DNA from: Verrucomicrobiota bacterium
GTDB lineage: Bacteria > Verrucomicrobiota > Lentisphaeria > JABSQK01 > JAJFLO01
Length of the DNA: 64,000 nt
Assembly (NCBI GenBank): GCA_021772615.1
Contig: JAJFLQ010000116.1
Coordinates: 1-64,000, forward strand
Direction: 5' to 3'
Shown in pieces: positions 1 to 8,979 of the stretch (its first letter is position 1; every line of letters starts with the position of its first letter). The notes under the pieces are model-generated. The model did no database searches, was not told the origin of the DNA, and was given only the letters and a program-made list of their open reading frames with translations. A program made the position numbers and the translations under genes.

Positions 1-1
1 C

Positions 2-115
2 AACAACACCCCACGGACAGAACTCGAGAACCTACTTCCACACCAATGGAAACCCGCCATCGACCACTACATCCCGAAACCTCAGCCCGCGAGTGAAATC
101 GCGGCCGTTGCCTGA
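2..115 (+). CDS. C-terminal end of an IS66-like transposase (partial)
   Basis: The frame is open from the window edge and ends at TGA 113-115, giving 37 residues. The piece TPRTELENLLPHQWKP resembles the short C-terminal element of IS66-family transposases, which usually ends in a Leu-Leu-Pro-His/Trp-x-Trp motif. The rest of the element lies outside the window, and no terminal inverted repeat is recognisable downstream. This is a call from a short fragment. Confidence 0.5.
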   Translation, partial: NNTPRTELENLLPHQWKPAIDHYIPKPQPASEIAAVA

Positions 116-699
116 CTAGATGGCTACACATGACGCTTACATTAGAATCGTTGTTGCGTCAGTACGACATCATGATTCCTGGGATGCCGGCCCGGAGGAT
201 TGTTTCGCACAATCGGTACGTCTCGATACAATCTTTATGTCGGCCAAGGCGGGCTGTGCCTGCTACCTTTTGTACGCTGAACACTATTTCGCAACTCTAT
301 TTCAGACGTTCGTCGCAATCCCACTTGCGTACACAGTGGCTGACGACGATATCTCTGACTTCCTCGACAAGTGCTTGAAATTGAAGCGGCAGGATACGGC
401 ACTGGACCGTTTGCGTGATCAGTGAATATACGTAAACACGCGAAAATAAGACCGCCGCACTGGTCGATGACCAGGAATATCCTTCTTTGGGACGATCGAC
501 CCTGCCGAAGAGCGCACACCGCCTTACGTATCGTCCAAAACACTTCCCCCAAGCCTGCTCTCGTAATACAGATTGCGTTCAGTCGAATACGACCGACTAT
601 TACGAGAGATGAAAATAGGCCGTCACGGAACAGAAAACAGCGCTTGACAAAATCCAGAATCAGACACAAGCTACAGCCACGTCCGATAAATCAGCCAAT
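116..699. other. Gene-poor stretch after the transposase end
   Basis: About 580 bases without a convincing gene. The frame starting at 120 runs 101 codons but shows no recognisable domain, overlaps equally poor frames and has no clear ribosome site. It may be decayed insertion-sequence DNA. The reading frame of the downstream Fur-like gene is already open from 619, so the last part may belong to its missing N-terminus. Confidence 0.4.
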
Positions 700-747
700 C
701 TGCAGCGTCAACGCGGTATCCGGGTCTCGGCTCGGCGCCTCGCCGCT

Positions 748-1314
748 TTGCGGGCGGTATCGATTCGGCCGCACGGCACGGCGGATGACGTCGCCGAGTT
801 CGTGCGTGAGCATTTGGGCGTTATCTCGCGCCAGGCCGTGCACGACACCCTGCACGGCCTGGCCGACAAGCGCCTTATTCGGCGAATTCAATCCGCCGGA
901 TCGTCCGCCCGTTACGAGGACCACGTGGGAGATAACCACCACCTCATCTGCCGTATCTGCGGTCGTACGGTCGACGTCGACTGCGCGATCGGCGACGCGC
1001 CGTGCTTAGCCGCCGCCGGCGATTCGGGTTACGAGTTTGACGAAACAGAGGCAATGTTTTTGATCCTCTGCACTGATTGTGTTGCTAGCCACCATCTTGC
1101 GAGATTGCGGCAAAGCCTCATAATGGTGACATTCGGCCGGAGGCACCGGTTTTTTACATGCTACAAGATTCGAACTGAAATTTACCAACGACCTTTTACA
1201 AACCTCAGGAGAAATGTATGTCAAACAGCACAAGCCGATGTCCGTTTTCGGGCGCACGCACGACGACCGGGACCCGATCAAATCAGGATTGGTGGCCGAA
1301 TCAGCTTAACCTGA
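748..1314 (+). CDS. FurA-like ferric-uptake/peroxide-type regulator, damaged ends
   Basis: Fur-family repressor: winged helix plus metal-binding dimerisation domain, expected to repress the adjacent catalase gene. The helix-turn-helix core (VISRQAVHDTLHGLADKRLI), a GDNHHLICRICG metal segment and a second Cys pair (CTDC) are visible and closest in style to actinobacterial FurA, which also sits just upstream of katG. Both ends are odd. The first usable start is TTG 748, yet Fur-like sequence (RGIRVSARRLAALRAV) extends in frame back to about 700 with no ATG/GTG/TTG. Family similarity stops near 1100, but the frame runs on to 1314 and overlaps katG by about 97 bases. The His-rich motif seems one His shorter than in FurA. 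It may be a pseudogene or use an unusual start. Confidence 0.6.
   Translation: MRAVSIRPHGTADDVAEFVREHLGVISRQAVHDTLHGLADKRLIRRIQSAGSSARYEDHVGDNHHLICRICGRTVDVDCAIGDAPCLAAAGDSGYEFDETEAMFLILCTDCVASHHLARLRQSLIMVTFGRRHRFFTCYKIRTEIYQRPFTNLRRNVCQTAQADVRFRAHARRPGPDQIRIGGRISLT
1097..1124 (+). promoter_or_regulatory. Possible katG promoter inside the 3' end of the fur-like frame
   Basis: A TTGCGA (1097-1102) and a CATAAT (1119-1124) lie 16 bases apart, about 95 bases before the katG start. The fit to a housekeeping sigma consensus is moderate. Sequence evidence only. Confidence 0.25.
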
Positions 1315-3407
1315 GGATCCTCCATCAGAACACCGCCGAGTCAAATCCGATGGGCAATGATTTTAACTATGCGGAGGCGTTTAAGTCGCTCGATCTGGAT
1401 GCCCTGAAGCACGACATCATTGCATTGATGACCACGTCACATGACTGGTGGCCGGCAGACTACGGCCACTATGGGCCGCTCTTCATTCGGATGGCTTGGC
1501 ACAGCGCCGGCACCTACCGCGTCGGCGACGGCCGTGGCGGCTCCGGTGCCGGCACACTCCGTTTTGCGCCCCTCAACAGTTGGCCCGACAATGGAAACCT
1601 CGATAAGGCGCGCAGGTTGCTGTGGCCGATCAAGCAGAAGTACGGCACGAAGATCTCGTGGGCTGATCTCATGATCTTCACGGGGAACTGCGCCCTGGAG
1701 TCTATGGGATTTGAGACTATTGGTTTCGCTGGCGGTCGTGAGGATGTATGGGAGCCGGAAGAGGACGTTTACTGGGGGCATGAGGACACGTGGCTCGGCG
1801 ACGAACGCTACAGCGGCGACCGGAAACTAGAGAATCCACTCGGTGCTGTTCAGATGGGCCTGATCTATGTGAATCCCGAGGGACCGAATGGCAACCCGGA
1901 CCCTCTCGCAGCCGCCAGGGACATCCGCGAAACATTCGCTCGTATGGCGATGAACGACGAGGAAACGGTCGCGCTCATAGCCGGCGGGCATACATTCGGC
2001 AAGGCACACGGCGCCGGCGACGCGGCGCTTGTGGGACGCGAACCGGAGGCAGCCGGCATCGAGGAACAGGGTCTCGGCTGGAAGAGCAGCTTCGGCAGCG
2101 GCAAAGGCGGCGACACGATTACCAGCGGGTTGGAGGGCGCCTGGACCACGGCTCCGGCGAAGTGGGATAACAATTTTTTCGACAACCTCTTCGGATACGA
2201 GTGGGAGCAGACCACAAGCCCTGCCGGCGCCAAACAGTGGACACCCAAAGATGGATCCGACAGAGACACTGTGCCTGATGCGCACGATCCATCGAAGACC
2301 CACGCCCCGATGATGCTCACGACGGATCTCGCACTGAGGTTCGACCCCGTCTATGAGCCGATTTCGAGGCGTTTCCACGAGAAACCGGATGCGTTTGCAG
2401 CCGCATTCGCAAAGGCGTGGTACAAGCTGACCCACCGCGACATGGGACCTCGTTCACGATGTCTTGGCCCGTTGGTTCCCGCGGAGCCGCAGTTGTGGCA
2501 AGACCCCATCCCCGACGTCGATCATGAATTGATCGGTGAGCAGGAAATTGTTGCGCTCAAGAGCCAGATCCTCGCATCTGGACTTTCCATTTCCCAATTG
2601 ATCTCGACCGCCTGGGCGTCAGCGGCAACCTTTCGCGCCACGGACAAGCGCGGGGGGGCGAACGGCGCGCGCGTTCGTCTTGCACCGCAGAAGGACTGGC
2701 AAGTCAACGATCCGGCCGAACTGGCAAATGTGCTGCAGACCCTGGAGGAGCTCCAAACAGGCTTCAACAGCGCGCAAACCCGCGGAAAGCAGGTCTCGCT
2801 CGCCGACGTGATAGTCCTGGGCGGGTGCGCAGCCGTGGAGCAAGCTGCAAAACATGCCGGGCACGACGTGCAGGTGCCATTCCGGCCGGGACGCATGGAT
2901 GCGTCACAGGAGCAGACCGACGTGGACTCCGTTGCCGTCCTCGAACCAACTGCCGACGGTTTCCGCAACTACCTGGCAGCCGGACACACGAAAAGGGCCG
3001 AAGAATTGTTACTGGATCGTGCGCACATGTTGACACTGACTGCGCCTGAGATGACCGTGCTCGTGGGCGGAATGCGCGTCCTGCACGCAAATGCCGGGCA
3101 AACCAAACTCGGTGCCTTCACCCAACAGCCCGAAACGCTGAGCAATGACTTCTTCGTGAACCTGCTCGACATGAACACGGAGTGGCAGGCGTCCTCGGCG
3201 ACCGATGGCATATTCGAAGGGCGTGAACGCACGACGGGAAAACTCAAATGGACCGGAACAGCTGTCGACCTGATCTTCGGTTCAAACTCCCAGCTGCGGG
3301 CCGTCGCGGAAGTCTACGCGTGTGACGACGCGCAACCGGTATTCGTGCGCGACTTCGTGGCTGCGTGGGATAAAGTCATGAATCTTGATCGCTTCGATCT
3401 TGTCTGA
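1218..3407 (+). CDS. katG: Catalase-peroxidase KatG
   Basis: Bifunctional haem enzyme that removes hydrogen peroxide (catalase) and oxidises small donors (peroxidase). At 729 residues it has the usual two-domain length. The distal pocket is R91-W94-H95 in RMAWHSAGTYR. Y217 (LIYVNPEG) and M243 (ARMAMNDE) can form the Met-Tyr-Trp crosslink with W94 that catalase activity needs. H258 in IAGGHTFGKAHG is the proximal haem ligand. A clear AGGAGA at 1207-1212 supports the ATG at 1218. The fur-like frame overlaps its start, consistent with the furA-katG arrangement of actinobacteria. It appears intact. Confidence 0.97.
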   Translation: MSNSTSRCPFSGARTTTGTRSNQDWWPNQLNLRILHQNTAESNPMGNDFNYAEAFKSLDLDALKHDIIALMTTSHDWWPADYGHYGPLFIRMAWHSAGTYRVGDGRGGSGAGTLRFAPLNSWPDNGNLDKARRLLWPIKQKYGTKISWADLMIFTGNCALESMGFETIGFAGGREDVWEPEEDVYWGHEDTWLGDERYSGDRKLENPLGAVQMGLIYVNPEGPNGNPDPLAAARDIRETFARMAMNDEETVALIAGGHTFGKAHGAGDAALVGREPEAAGIEEQGLGWKSSFGSGKGGDTITSGLEGAWTTAPAKWDNNFFDNLFGYEWEQTTSPAGAKQWTPKDGSDRDTVPDAHDPSKTHAPMMLTTDLALRFDPVYEPISRRFHEKPDAFAAAFAKAWYKLTHRDMGPRSRCLGPLVPAEPQLWQDPIPDVDHELIGEQEIVALKSQILASGLSISQLISTAWASAATFRATDKRGGANGARVRLAPQKDWQVNDPAELANVLQTLEELQTGFNSAQTRGKQVSLADVIVLGGCAAVEQAAKHAGHDVQVPFRPGRMDASQEQTDVDSVAVLEPTADGFRNYLAAGHTKRAEELLLDRAHMLTLTAPEMTVLVGGMRVLHANAGQTKLGAFTQQPETLSNDFFVNLLDMNTEWQASSATDGIFEGRERTTGKLKWTGTAVDLIFGSNSQLRAVAEVYACDDAQPVFVRDFVAAWDKVMNLDRFDLV

Positions 3408-3880
3408 CCTCGGCCACCAACTGTCATGTGATGGACATTCGCACGTCGAGGGATCGCATTAACGTTGTACGAATGGGCCAACCACCTCCATGCAATCTGC
3501 CCCGACGTTAGTGGGTATCGGCCGCCCCGTTAAAACCCGCAATAGTGTCGCTACGTGGAACATCCGTACCATGAAAACCCAGTGCAAGATTTAATTCCGG
3601 CGCCTTGTGCTTGTATTCGGATAATCGACATGTATGTTGTCGTTTATCCGAATGCTATTCGGCTAACACGCCGATCAGCGTGATTTGCTTCGTGTCATGT
3701 GGGAATAAGAAGCCCCGCCCCTCCTTCGTGGTCCCCTACCCTGAGTAACCTGCTGATTTATCTTCAGTTCATGCCCGCGGCACATGCCGCGACCGGCAGC
3801 ATGACTATCATGTACCACTTCATTTCGACCGTCTCGCTTCGCCGCGACTGTCGCAGATTCACACTAACAGGAAAACATTA
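3408..3880. other. 473-base intergenic stretch after katG
   Basis: No credible gene is visible. A 60-codon frame at 3699-3881 has no domain or ribosome site. The stretch holds one strong inverted repeat at 3615-3653, listed separately, and presumably the helicase promoter, which I could not define. Confidence 0.5.
3615..3653. repeat. 16-bp inverted repeat (hairpin) downstream of katG
   Basis: The left arm ATTCGGATAATCGACA (3615-3630) and right arm TGTCGTTTATCCGAAT (3638-3653) pair with one mismatch around a 7-base loop. The stem is AT-rich in part and no T-run follows, so it is not a classic terminator. It could be a protein-binding palindrome, a REP-like unit or an mRNA 3'-end stabiliser. 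Confidence 0.6.
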
Positions 3881-5260
3881 ATGAACAAACATTATCACCA
3901 CAAATCAGAGCGTGCATCTTCGAATCGCTCAACAGAACAAACCACAATCGTCTCAGTCGAGCAATCTATCGGAGTTACAGAGTCCATGCATGAAGAAGTA
4001 AACGAATCGTCCGGAGCGTTCGCTACGCTCCTCCCCGAGCTACGGCGTGCTGTGGCAGAAAACGGCTATCGCACACCGACGCCGATCCAATCCCAGGCGA
4101 TACCGCACCTGATCGAAGGACGTGATTTACTGGGCTGCGCTCAGACCGGCACCGGCAAGACGGCGGCATTCATGCTACCGATATTGCAACATCTCGCAAT
4201 GAACAAACGCACGTCAGTACCGCGCCGGCCGCGCGTTCTGGTTCTGGCGCCAACACGTGAACTGGCGATGCAGGTCGGTGAAAGCGCCGGCCAGTACGGG
4301 AAACATCTACGGACACGCAGCGCTGTTATCTTTGGCGGTGTAAGTCAGAATCCGCAGGTAGCTGCGTTACGGCGCGGCGCCGACATCGTTGTCGCCACCC
4401 CTGGCAGGCTTCTCGATCTGATCGATCAGCGACATCTTCATCTTGGCGGGATTGAGATCTTCGTACTCGACGAAGCCGATCGCATGTTGGACATGGGATT
4501 CATTCACGATATACGTAAAGTGATCGCGATGCTGCCCGCCAAGCGGCAATCACTCTTCTTTTCGGCAACGATGTCGCCAGAAGTCGTGACCCTCGCCAAT
4601 ACACTTGTCCACGACGCGGTACGGGTCACAATCGATGCTGAAAAGCCGGCTGTGGAACGTATAAAGCAAAAGGTGCTTTTCGTTGACAAACAGTCAAAAA
4701 ATACATTGCTGAAATCTCTGCTTGACGATTCGGAATTGCACAAGGTTATCGTTTTCACGCGGATGAAGCACGCTGCGAACAAGGTGGCGAATAAACTCAT
4801 GTCCTTCGGTGTCAGCGCAGTTGCGATTCACGGGAACAAGAGTCAGAACGCCAGAACGCAGGCATTGGCGCGGTTCAAGTCCGGCGACGCGAGAATTCTT
4901 GTGGCAACAGACATCGCGGCCCGAGGGCTTGACGTCGACAGCATTTCTCACGTCATCAACTACGATCTGCCAAACGAACCGGAAACGTATATCCACCGAA
5001 TCGGCCGCACGGCTCGTGCCGGGTCAGAGGGAACCGCAATCTCATTCTGCACTGCCGAAGAACGAGGGTATCTACACCATATCGAGCGTTTGTTGGGCGC
5101 GAGCGTGCCAATGGACAATACGCATGATTTTCACTGCGAAACGGCGCGCAACGCCCGTCCCGGCCGTGCCGAAGTCGCGAAGAAATCGCGCCGGGGACAG
5201 TCCGCTCAAGGTCGGAATTACCACGCCTCTCGCCGAGGCCGTATAGCCCATTCCCGATGA
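3881..5260 (+). CDS. DEAD-box ATP-dependent RNA helicase (RhlE-like)
   Basis: Unwinds RNA duplexes in ribosome assembly or mRNA turnover. All motifs are present in order: Q motif (GYRTPTPIQ, about residue 62), Walker A AQTGTGKT, PTRELAMQ, TPGR, DEAD, SAT, ATDIAARGLDV and HRIGRTARAG, followed by a short basic Arg/Lys-rich tail typical of RhlE-type proteins. The ATG at 3881 follows an AGGAAA. The first 35 residues are low complexity, so an internal ATG at 3986 is an alternative start. It converges on the antiporter gene with only 12 bases between stops. Confidence 0.93.
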   Translation: MNKHYHHKSERASSNRSTEQTTIVSVEQSIGVTESMHEEVNESSGAFATLLPELRRAVAENGYRTPTPIQSQAIPHLIEGRDLLGCAQTGTGKTAAFMLPILQHLAMNKRTSVPRRPRVLVLAPTRELAMQVGESAGQYGKHLRTRSAVIFGGVSQNPQVAALRRGADIVVATPGRLLDLIDQRHLHLGGIEIFVLDEADRMLDMGFIHDIRKVIAMLPAKRQSLFFSATMSPEVVTLANTLVHDAVRVTIDAEKPAVERIKQKVLFVDKQSKNTLLKSLLDDSELHKVIVFTRMKHAANKVANKLMSFGVSAVAIHGNKSQNARTQALARFKSGDARILVATDIAARGLDVDSISHVINYDLPNEPETYIHRIGRTARAGSEGTAISFCTAEERGYLHHIERLLGASVPMDNTHDFHCETARNARPGRAEVAKKSRRGQSAQGRNYHASRRGRIAHSR

Positions 5261-5272
5261 CGCAAGCCGTCG

Positions 5273-7573
5273 CTAAACACGCCGACGCTTGGCGCTGAGG
5301 ATCAGGCGGCGCAAATCGTCGGGTGACGTTACCTCGTCCCATTTCGACTCGAAATTCGGCGACTGCACAATTTGAGCAATCGCGGCAAGCGTACGCAGGT
5401 GACGATTTGCCTGATCCGGACTGCTCACAAGCCCGAAAATAATTCGGGCCGACGGCATGGAATTGTGAAACGAAATTCCGCGGCTGCTGCGAATGACGAT
5501 CATGAAGAAAATGTCTTTTCCCGGCACGCGTATGTGTGGCACCGCGATACCGGATCCCATCACCGTGCCACTTTCCTGTTCACGCTCCATGAAGTCGGCG
5601 GCAAGTTCTTCGGCCGACACATTGAGTTTCTCCGCAAGCTGTACAGCAATGAGATGAAAGAACTGCTTGAGGTCCAGCTGCTCGTTGAGATCGAGGATGA
5701 TACAACTGCGAACCAAGTCTCCAAATGACTCGGTCGACGTCAGTTCGGCCGTGTCGATTTCCAGTACGTATACCCGATCGTCCGGCTCGATTTCATCGGG
5801 AGACGAAAACGGGATACTTTCCTCTCCCCTGCGACACGCGAAAATCAGCCGTTGGCGCGTTGAATTCTGGATCGAACGCAAGCGTTCGTCCTTGTTGTCG
5901 TCGATCATGAAATCAGAAAGTGTCACGCGATCATGCCGCAACAGCACGTCGAAATCAGCAAGTTCGACCGGTTGCCCATACAGCAACATCACGTTGTCTT
6001 TCTTCAGTTGCTCTGCATACTCGTCAAATCGCTCCTCACCGAGCAACACGTAGCTTTTCGGGATCGCGAAGGTGTCTTTGGCGAGCTTTGCAGCAGCTAT
6101 GTTGATCTCCGGGTTCTGAGTGCAGGCGATGACAGCTGCTACTTTGCTGGCGCCCAGCGATTCCAGGAGATCGGCATCAAGCGCGTTGCCCGCATGCGCC
6201 TCCAGCCCCTCCCGAACTGCAGCATCGCAGTTATCGCGATTGCCGTCGACGAGTTTCACCGGGCTCGATTCTGCCAGCAAACCGGCAAGCATGCGCGACA
6301 TCGGCCCCGCACCAAAAATAAGGAACCCCTTGCGTTTACTGATGTACGCGAGATCATCGTGGTTGCGCAACCAGTCCACACAGAGCTTGAGTGTGAACGG
6401 CACCGCGGCAGTCGTGAAAATCGCGGTAAAAACCAGGACCGAAAATATTTCTGCAGAAATAAATCCTTTGTTGTAACCGATTTCTGCGATGATGATTTCG
6501 ACGGCCCCACGTCCGTTCATGCCGCAACCGATTGTCAGACCTTCGCGCCAGCTGTGGCCAGACGGCAAATAAAAAACCATCGTTCCGATGATCTTTCCGG
6601 CAACGGCCGCTATGACGACGGCGATGAGCAGATACAATTCCTGGGAGAACACGTTGAATGAAAATTCAAAACCTGCTGTGATAAAAAAGATCGGCGCCAG
6701 AAATCCTACGGACAATTGCTGGACTGTCCGCGTCAATGCCGCATACTGCTCCCGGTCGACAATGCAGCGGCGGATGAACATTCCCGCGACAAACGCTCCG
6801 ATAATATTGTGCAGCCCGGCAAGGTGCGCAGCCTCCCCAAATCCGAGAGCAAGGCACAGTACCAGCATAAAATTTGTGTGCGCACGAACCCATGGCAGCC
6901 TGTCGGCCGCTCGATCGATCGCGGGAAACAGCTTGACACCTGCGAAGATAGCAGCAGCAAAAAAGAACACGGCTTTGAACACAATGACGAGCAGTGCCTG
7001 AATGTCGATCGAACTGGTCTCGCCGAAGCCCATCACGCCGGCGAAAATCACCAGAGCTGCCGTGTCGGATAGCAAGGCGCCGACCATCAACACCATAGCA
7101 ATACGCGTATTGAGCAATCCGAGATCAAGGAGAATTCTAGACTTGGTCGCAAGCGACGTGACAGCGATGGCCATTCCTACAAACAAACTTGCCGTCATCA
7201 TCGAGCGCTGGTCATTGCCGATGGCGCTGCCTTCACCTGAGATTCCGTGAGAGAGAAAATAATAGCAGACACCGAAACCGGCCGCGAAAGGTACGATGAA
7301 CCCACCTATCGAAGCCAAGATCGCGGGTTTGGAACTCTTGCGCATATCCTCCGGATCGATCTCCATGCCGATGTAAAACATCATCACGAAGATACCAATC
7401 TCGGCCAGAAGAAACAGACCATCATTCACCGGCAAGGCACCTAACAGCGGTGGCCCGAGGAGGATTCCAGCCACCAGCTCACCGAGCATGCTCGGATAGC
7501 CGAGCTTGTTGCTGATCACACCGGCAATCCAGGCAACGATCAACACAATGAGTAATGATGCCATGAAGTCCAT
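5273..7573 (-). CDS. CPA2-type cation:proton antiporter fused to TrkA-N and PTS EIIA domains
   Basis: Membrane antiporter of the Na+/H+ exchanger fold with about a dozen hydrophobic segments over residues 1-400. A cytoplasmic Rossmann/TrkA-N domain follows (FLIFGAGPMSRMLAGLL onward, about 410-530), then a C-terminal PTS EIIA type-2 domain (about 610-766) with the phosphorylatable His context GIAVPHIRVPG. TrkA-N domains usually sense nucleotides. An EIIA domain on an antiporter suggests control of transport by phosphorylation. The gene starts 7 bases after the universal-stress gene and is probably cotranscribed; an AGGCGG precedes its ATG. Substrate (Na+ or K+) cannot be told from sequence. 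Confidence 0.88.
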   Translation of the reverse strand: MDFMASLLIVLIVAWIAGVISNKLGYPSMLGELVAGILLGPPLLGALPVNDGLFLLAEIGIFVMMFYIGMEIDPEDMRKSSKPAILASIGGFIVPFAAGFGVCYYFLSHGISGEGSAIGNDQRSMMTASLFVGMAIAVTSLATKSRILLDLGLLNTRIAMVLMVGALLSDTAALVIFAGVMGFGETSSIDIQALLVIVFKAVFFFAAAIFAGVKLFPAIDRAADRLPWVRAHTNFMLVLCLALGFGEAAHLAGLHNIIGAFVAGMFIRRCIVDREQYAALTRTVQQLSVGFLAPIFFITAGFEFSFNVFSQELYLLIAVVIAAVAGKIIGTMVFYLPSGHSWREGLTIGCGMNGRGAVEIIIAEIGYNKGFISAEIFSVLVFTAIFTTAAVPFTLKLCVDWLRNHDDLAYISKRKGFLIFGAGPMSRMLAGLLAESSPVKLVDGNRDNCDAAVREGLEAHAGNALDADLLESLGASKVAAVIACTQNPEINIAAAKLAKDTFAIPKSYVLLGEERFDEYAEQLKKDNVMLLYGQPVELADFDVLLRHDRVTLSDFMIDDNKDERLRSIQNSTRQRLIFACRRGEESIPFSSPDEIEPDDRVYVLEIDTAELTSTESFGDLVRSCIILDLNEQLDLKQFFHLIAVQLAEKLNVSAEELAADFMEREQESGTVMGSGIAVPHIRVPGKDIFFMIVIRSSRGISFHNSMPSARIIFGLVSSPDQANRHLRTLAAIAQIVQSPNFESKWDEVTSPDDLRRLILSAKRRRV

Positions 7574-7580
7574 ATGCCGC

Positions 7581-8516
7581 CTACGCCTCGATCGGGCAGA
7601 CGAAGCCTTCTGGCTTCACAGCCAGGAGCGAACATGACACTTCGTTTACGATCTTCTCGGCAGTATTACCGATCAACAACCCGCTGATGCCGGACCTGGC
7701 AACGGTTCCCATTACCAGTAAACCGATTTCCTCCTTGCTGACCAGTTCCGGCACCAGAACATCCGGAGAGCCCTTTATTAAGTGGACCTTCATATTCGGA
7801 TTGATCGCCTTGAATGGCTTGAGACAGTCCTGCAACTGTTCGGTCACCGCCGCCTCGATCTCGTGTACATACGCATCCATATCGCCGTCAAAGCCACCCC
7901 GTGCCTGGAGTATCGATTCTCCAACCACGTGCCAACAATGGATGATGTGTAACTCGGACTGGTCGATCGTACTTAAGGCACACGAAAGCTCCAGGATCTT
8001 ACGGTTTAGGTCGTGCTCTTCCTGCCCCGTCGCATTCACATTGATTGCGGCCAGGATTCTGTTGAACCGGTCCATGCCCTCGCGCCGAAAAATCCATACC
8101 GGGCATGGGCATTTGCGCAATAACCTGATTTCTGTGCTCCCGAAGAGACCCGTACTAATGCTTCCGGTGTGTGCCGTCTGCACCACGACCAGATCGTGCC
8201 GGTCCCGCCGGACCTCCCGAATAATCTCAATAAATGGTGTGCCTTCGAGGAGACGTGTGGTGACGGGAACCAGTTCTTTATACCTGGATTCGATCCGCTT
8301 CAATTGCGTTAATTTTTTCTCGCGTACCAAAGATTCCACGTCGACCTGAAATCGCGACGTCAGCTTCTTCGCAAGCAGGCCGGGGACGGTTTCCGACACG
8401 CCAACAATTTTCAACCGGCCCTTGTTGCTTGCAGCAAGGTTGGCGGCGCGATAGAGAAATACATCGTCCCGATGCGTCTGATCGACGACTACCAAAATAT
8501 TCTTGAATCTCTTCAT
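7581..8516 (-). CDS. Tandem universal stress protein (two UspA domains)
   Basis: About 311 residues with two UspA folds. The first begins at MKRFKNILVVVDQT. The second ends in a nucleotide-binding loop GTVARSGISGLLIGNTAE that matches the G-x2-G-x9-G-S/T type motif of ATP-binding Usp proteins. The first repeat has a weaker loop (HTGSISTGLFGSTE). I chose the ATG at 8516 over an upstream in-frame start at 8666 because the Usp fold starts there and a GGAG lies about 10 bases ahead. It is the first gene of a two-gene unit with the antiporter-EIIA fusion, suggesting it senses state for that transporter. Confidence 0.9.
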   Translation of the reverse strand: MKRFKNILVVVDQTHRDDVFLYRAANLAASNKGRLKIVGVSETVPGLLAKKLTSRFQVDVESLVREKKLTQLKRIESRYKELVPVTTRLLEGTPFIEIIREVRRDRHDLVVVQTAHTGSISTGLFGSTEIRLLRKCPCPVWIFRREGMDRFNRILAAINVNATGQEEHDLNRKILELSCALSTIDQSELHIIHCWHVVGESILQARGGFDGDMDAYVHEIEAAVTEQLQDCLKPFKAINPNMKVHLIKGSPDVLVPELVSKEEIGLLVMGTVARSGISGLLIGNTAEKIVNEVSCSLLAVKPEGFVCPIEA

Positions 8517-8979
8517 GACAACGGATCTCCGAAACAACGTTCGGTGCTGGTTCGACCCTCCAAAGTGGCACACTCTGTTACCGCAACAACGTAACAGAGG
8601 AATCGGCGCAAATACGATGTTATGACTGACCGGAATACTGCCAGACACAATTACTATACCATGCACTCATTTCATCCGCTACTTCATGCACCTAAGTGAC
8701 CGTGCGGATTCGTGACACTATCGGCCGCACCTGCCCAAACCGCAGCATCCTCTCGCCGCGCCTACGCATCAAAGTTGCAAATTATGCACAACGCATAACA
8801 AAAAACAAACAACAACACATCTCGATGGCAACACCAGCAACAGGCCATCGCGACACAACATACTTACTTGCAATTATTTATGCTCTCCATACTTGGTTTG
8901 GCCGTTACTTCGCTTACTGGCACCGCTGCTGCAAGGCAGCGTACAGATTGTTCAAACTACATCCACAAGGGAGCACATC
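8517..8979. other. Divergent intergenic region, 463 bases
   Basis: Separates the minus-strand usp/antiporter unit from the plus-strand acyltransferase and should contain both promoters. It includes an A/C-rich tract near 8800-8820. Short frames that run through it into the acyltransferase have no domain content. I see no clear operator or RNA element. Confidence 0.45.

Noticed and set aside
120..425. 101-codon frame after the transposase end
   Set aside because: No domain, no ribosome site, overlaps frames of equal quality.
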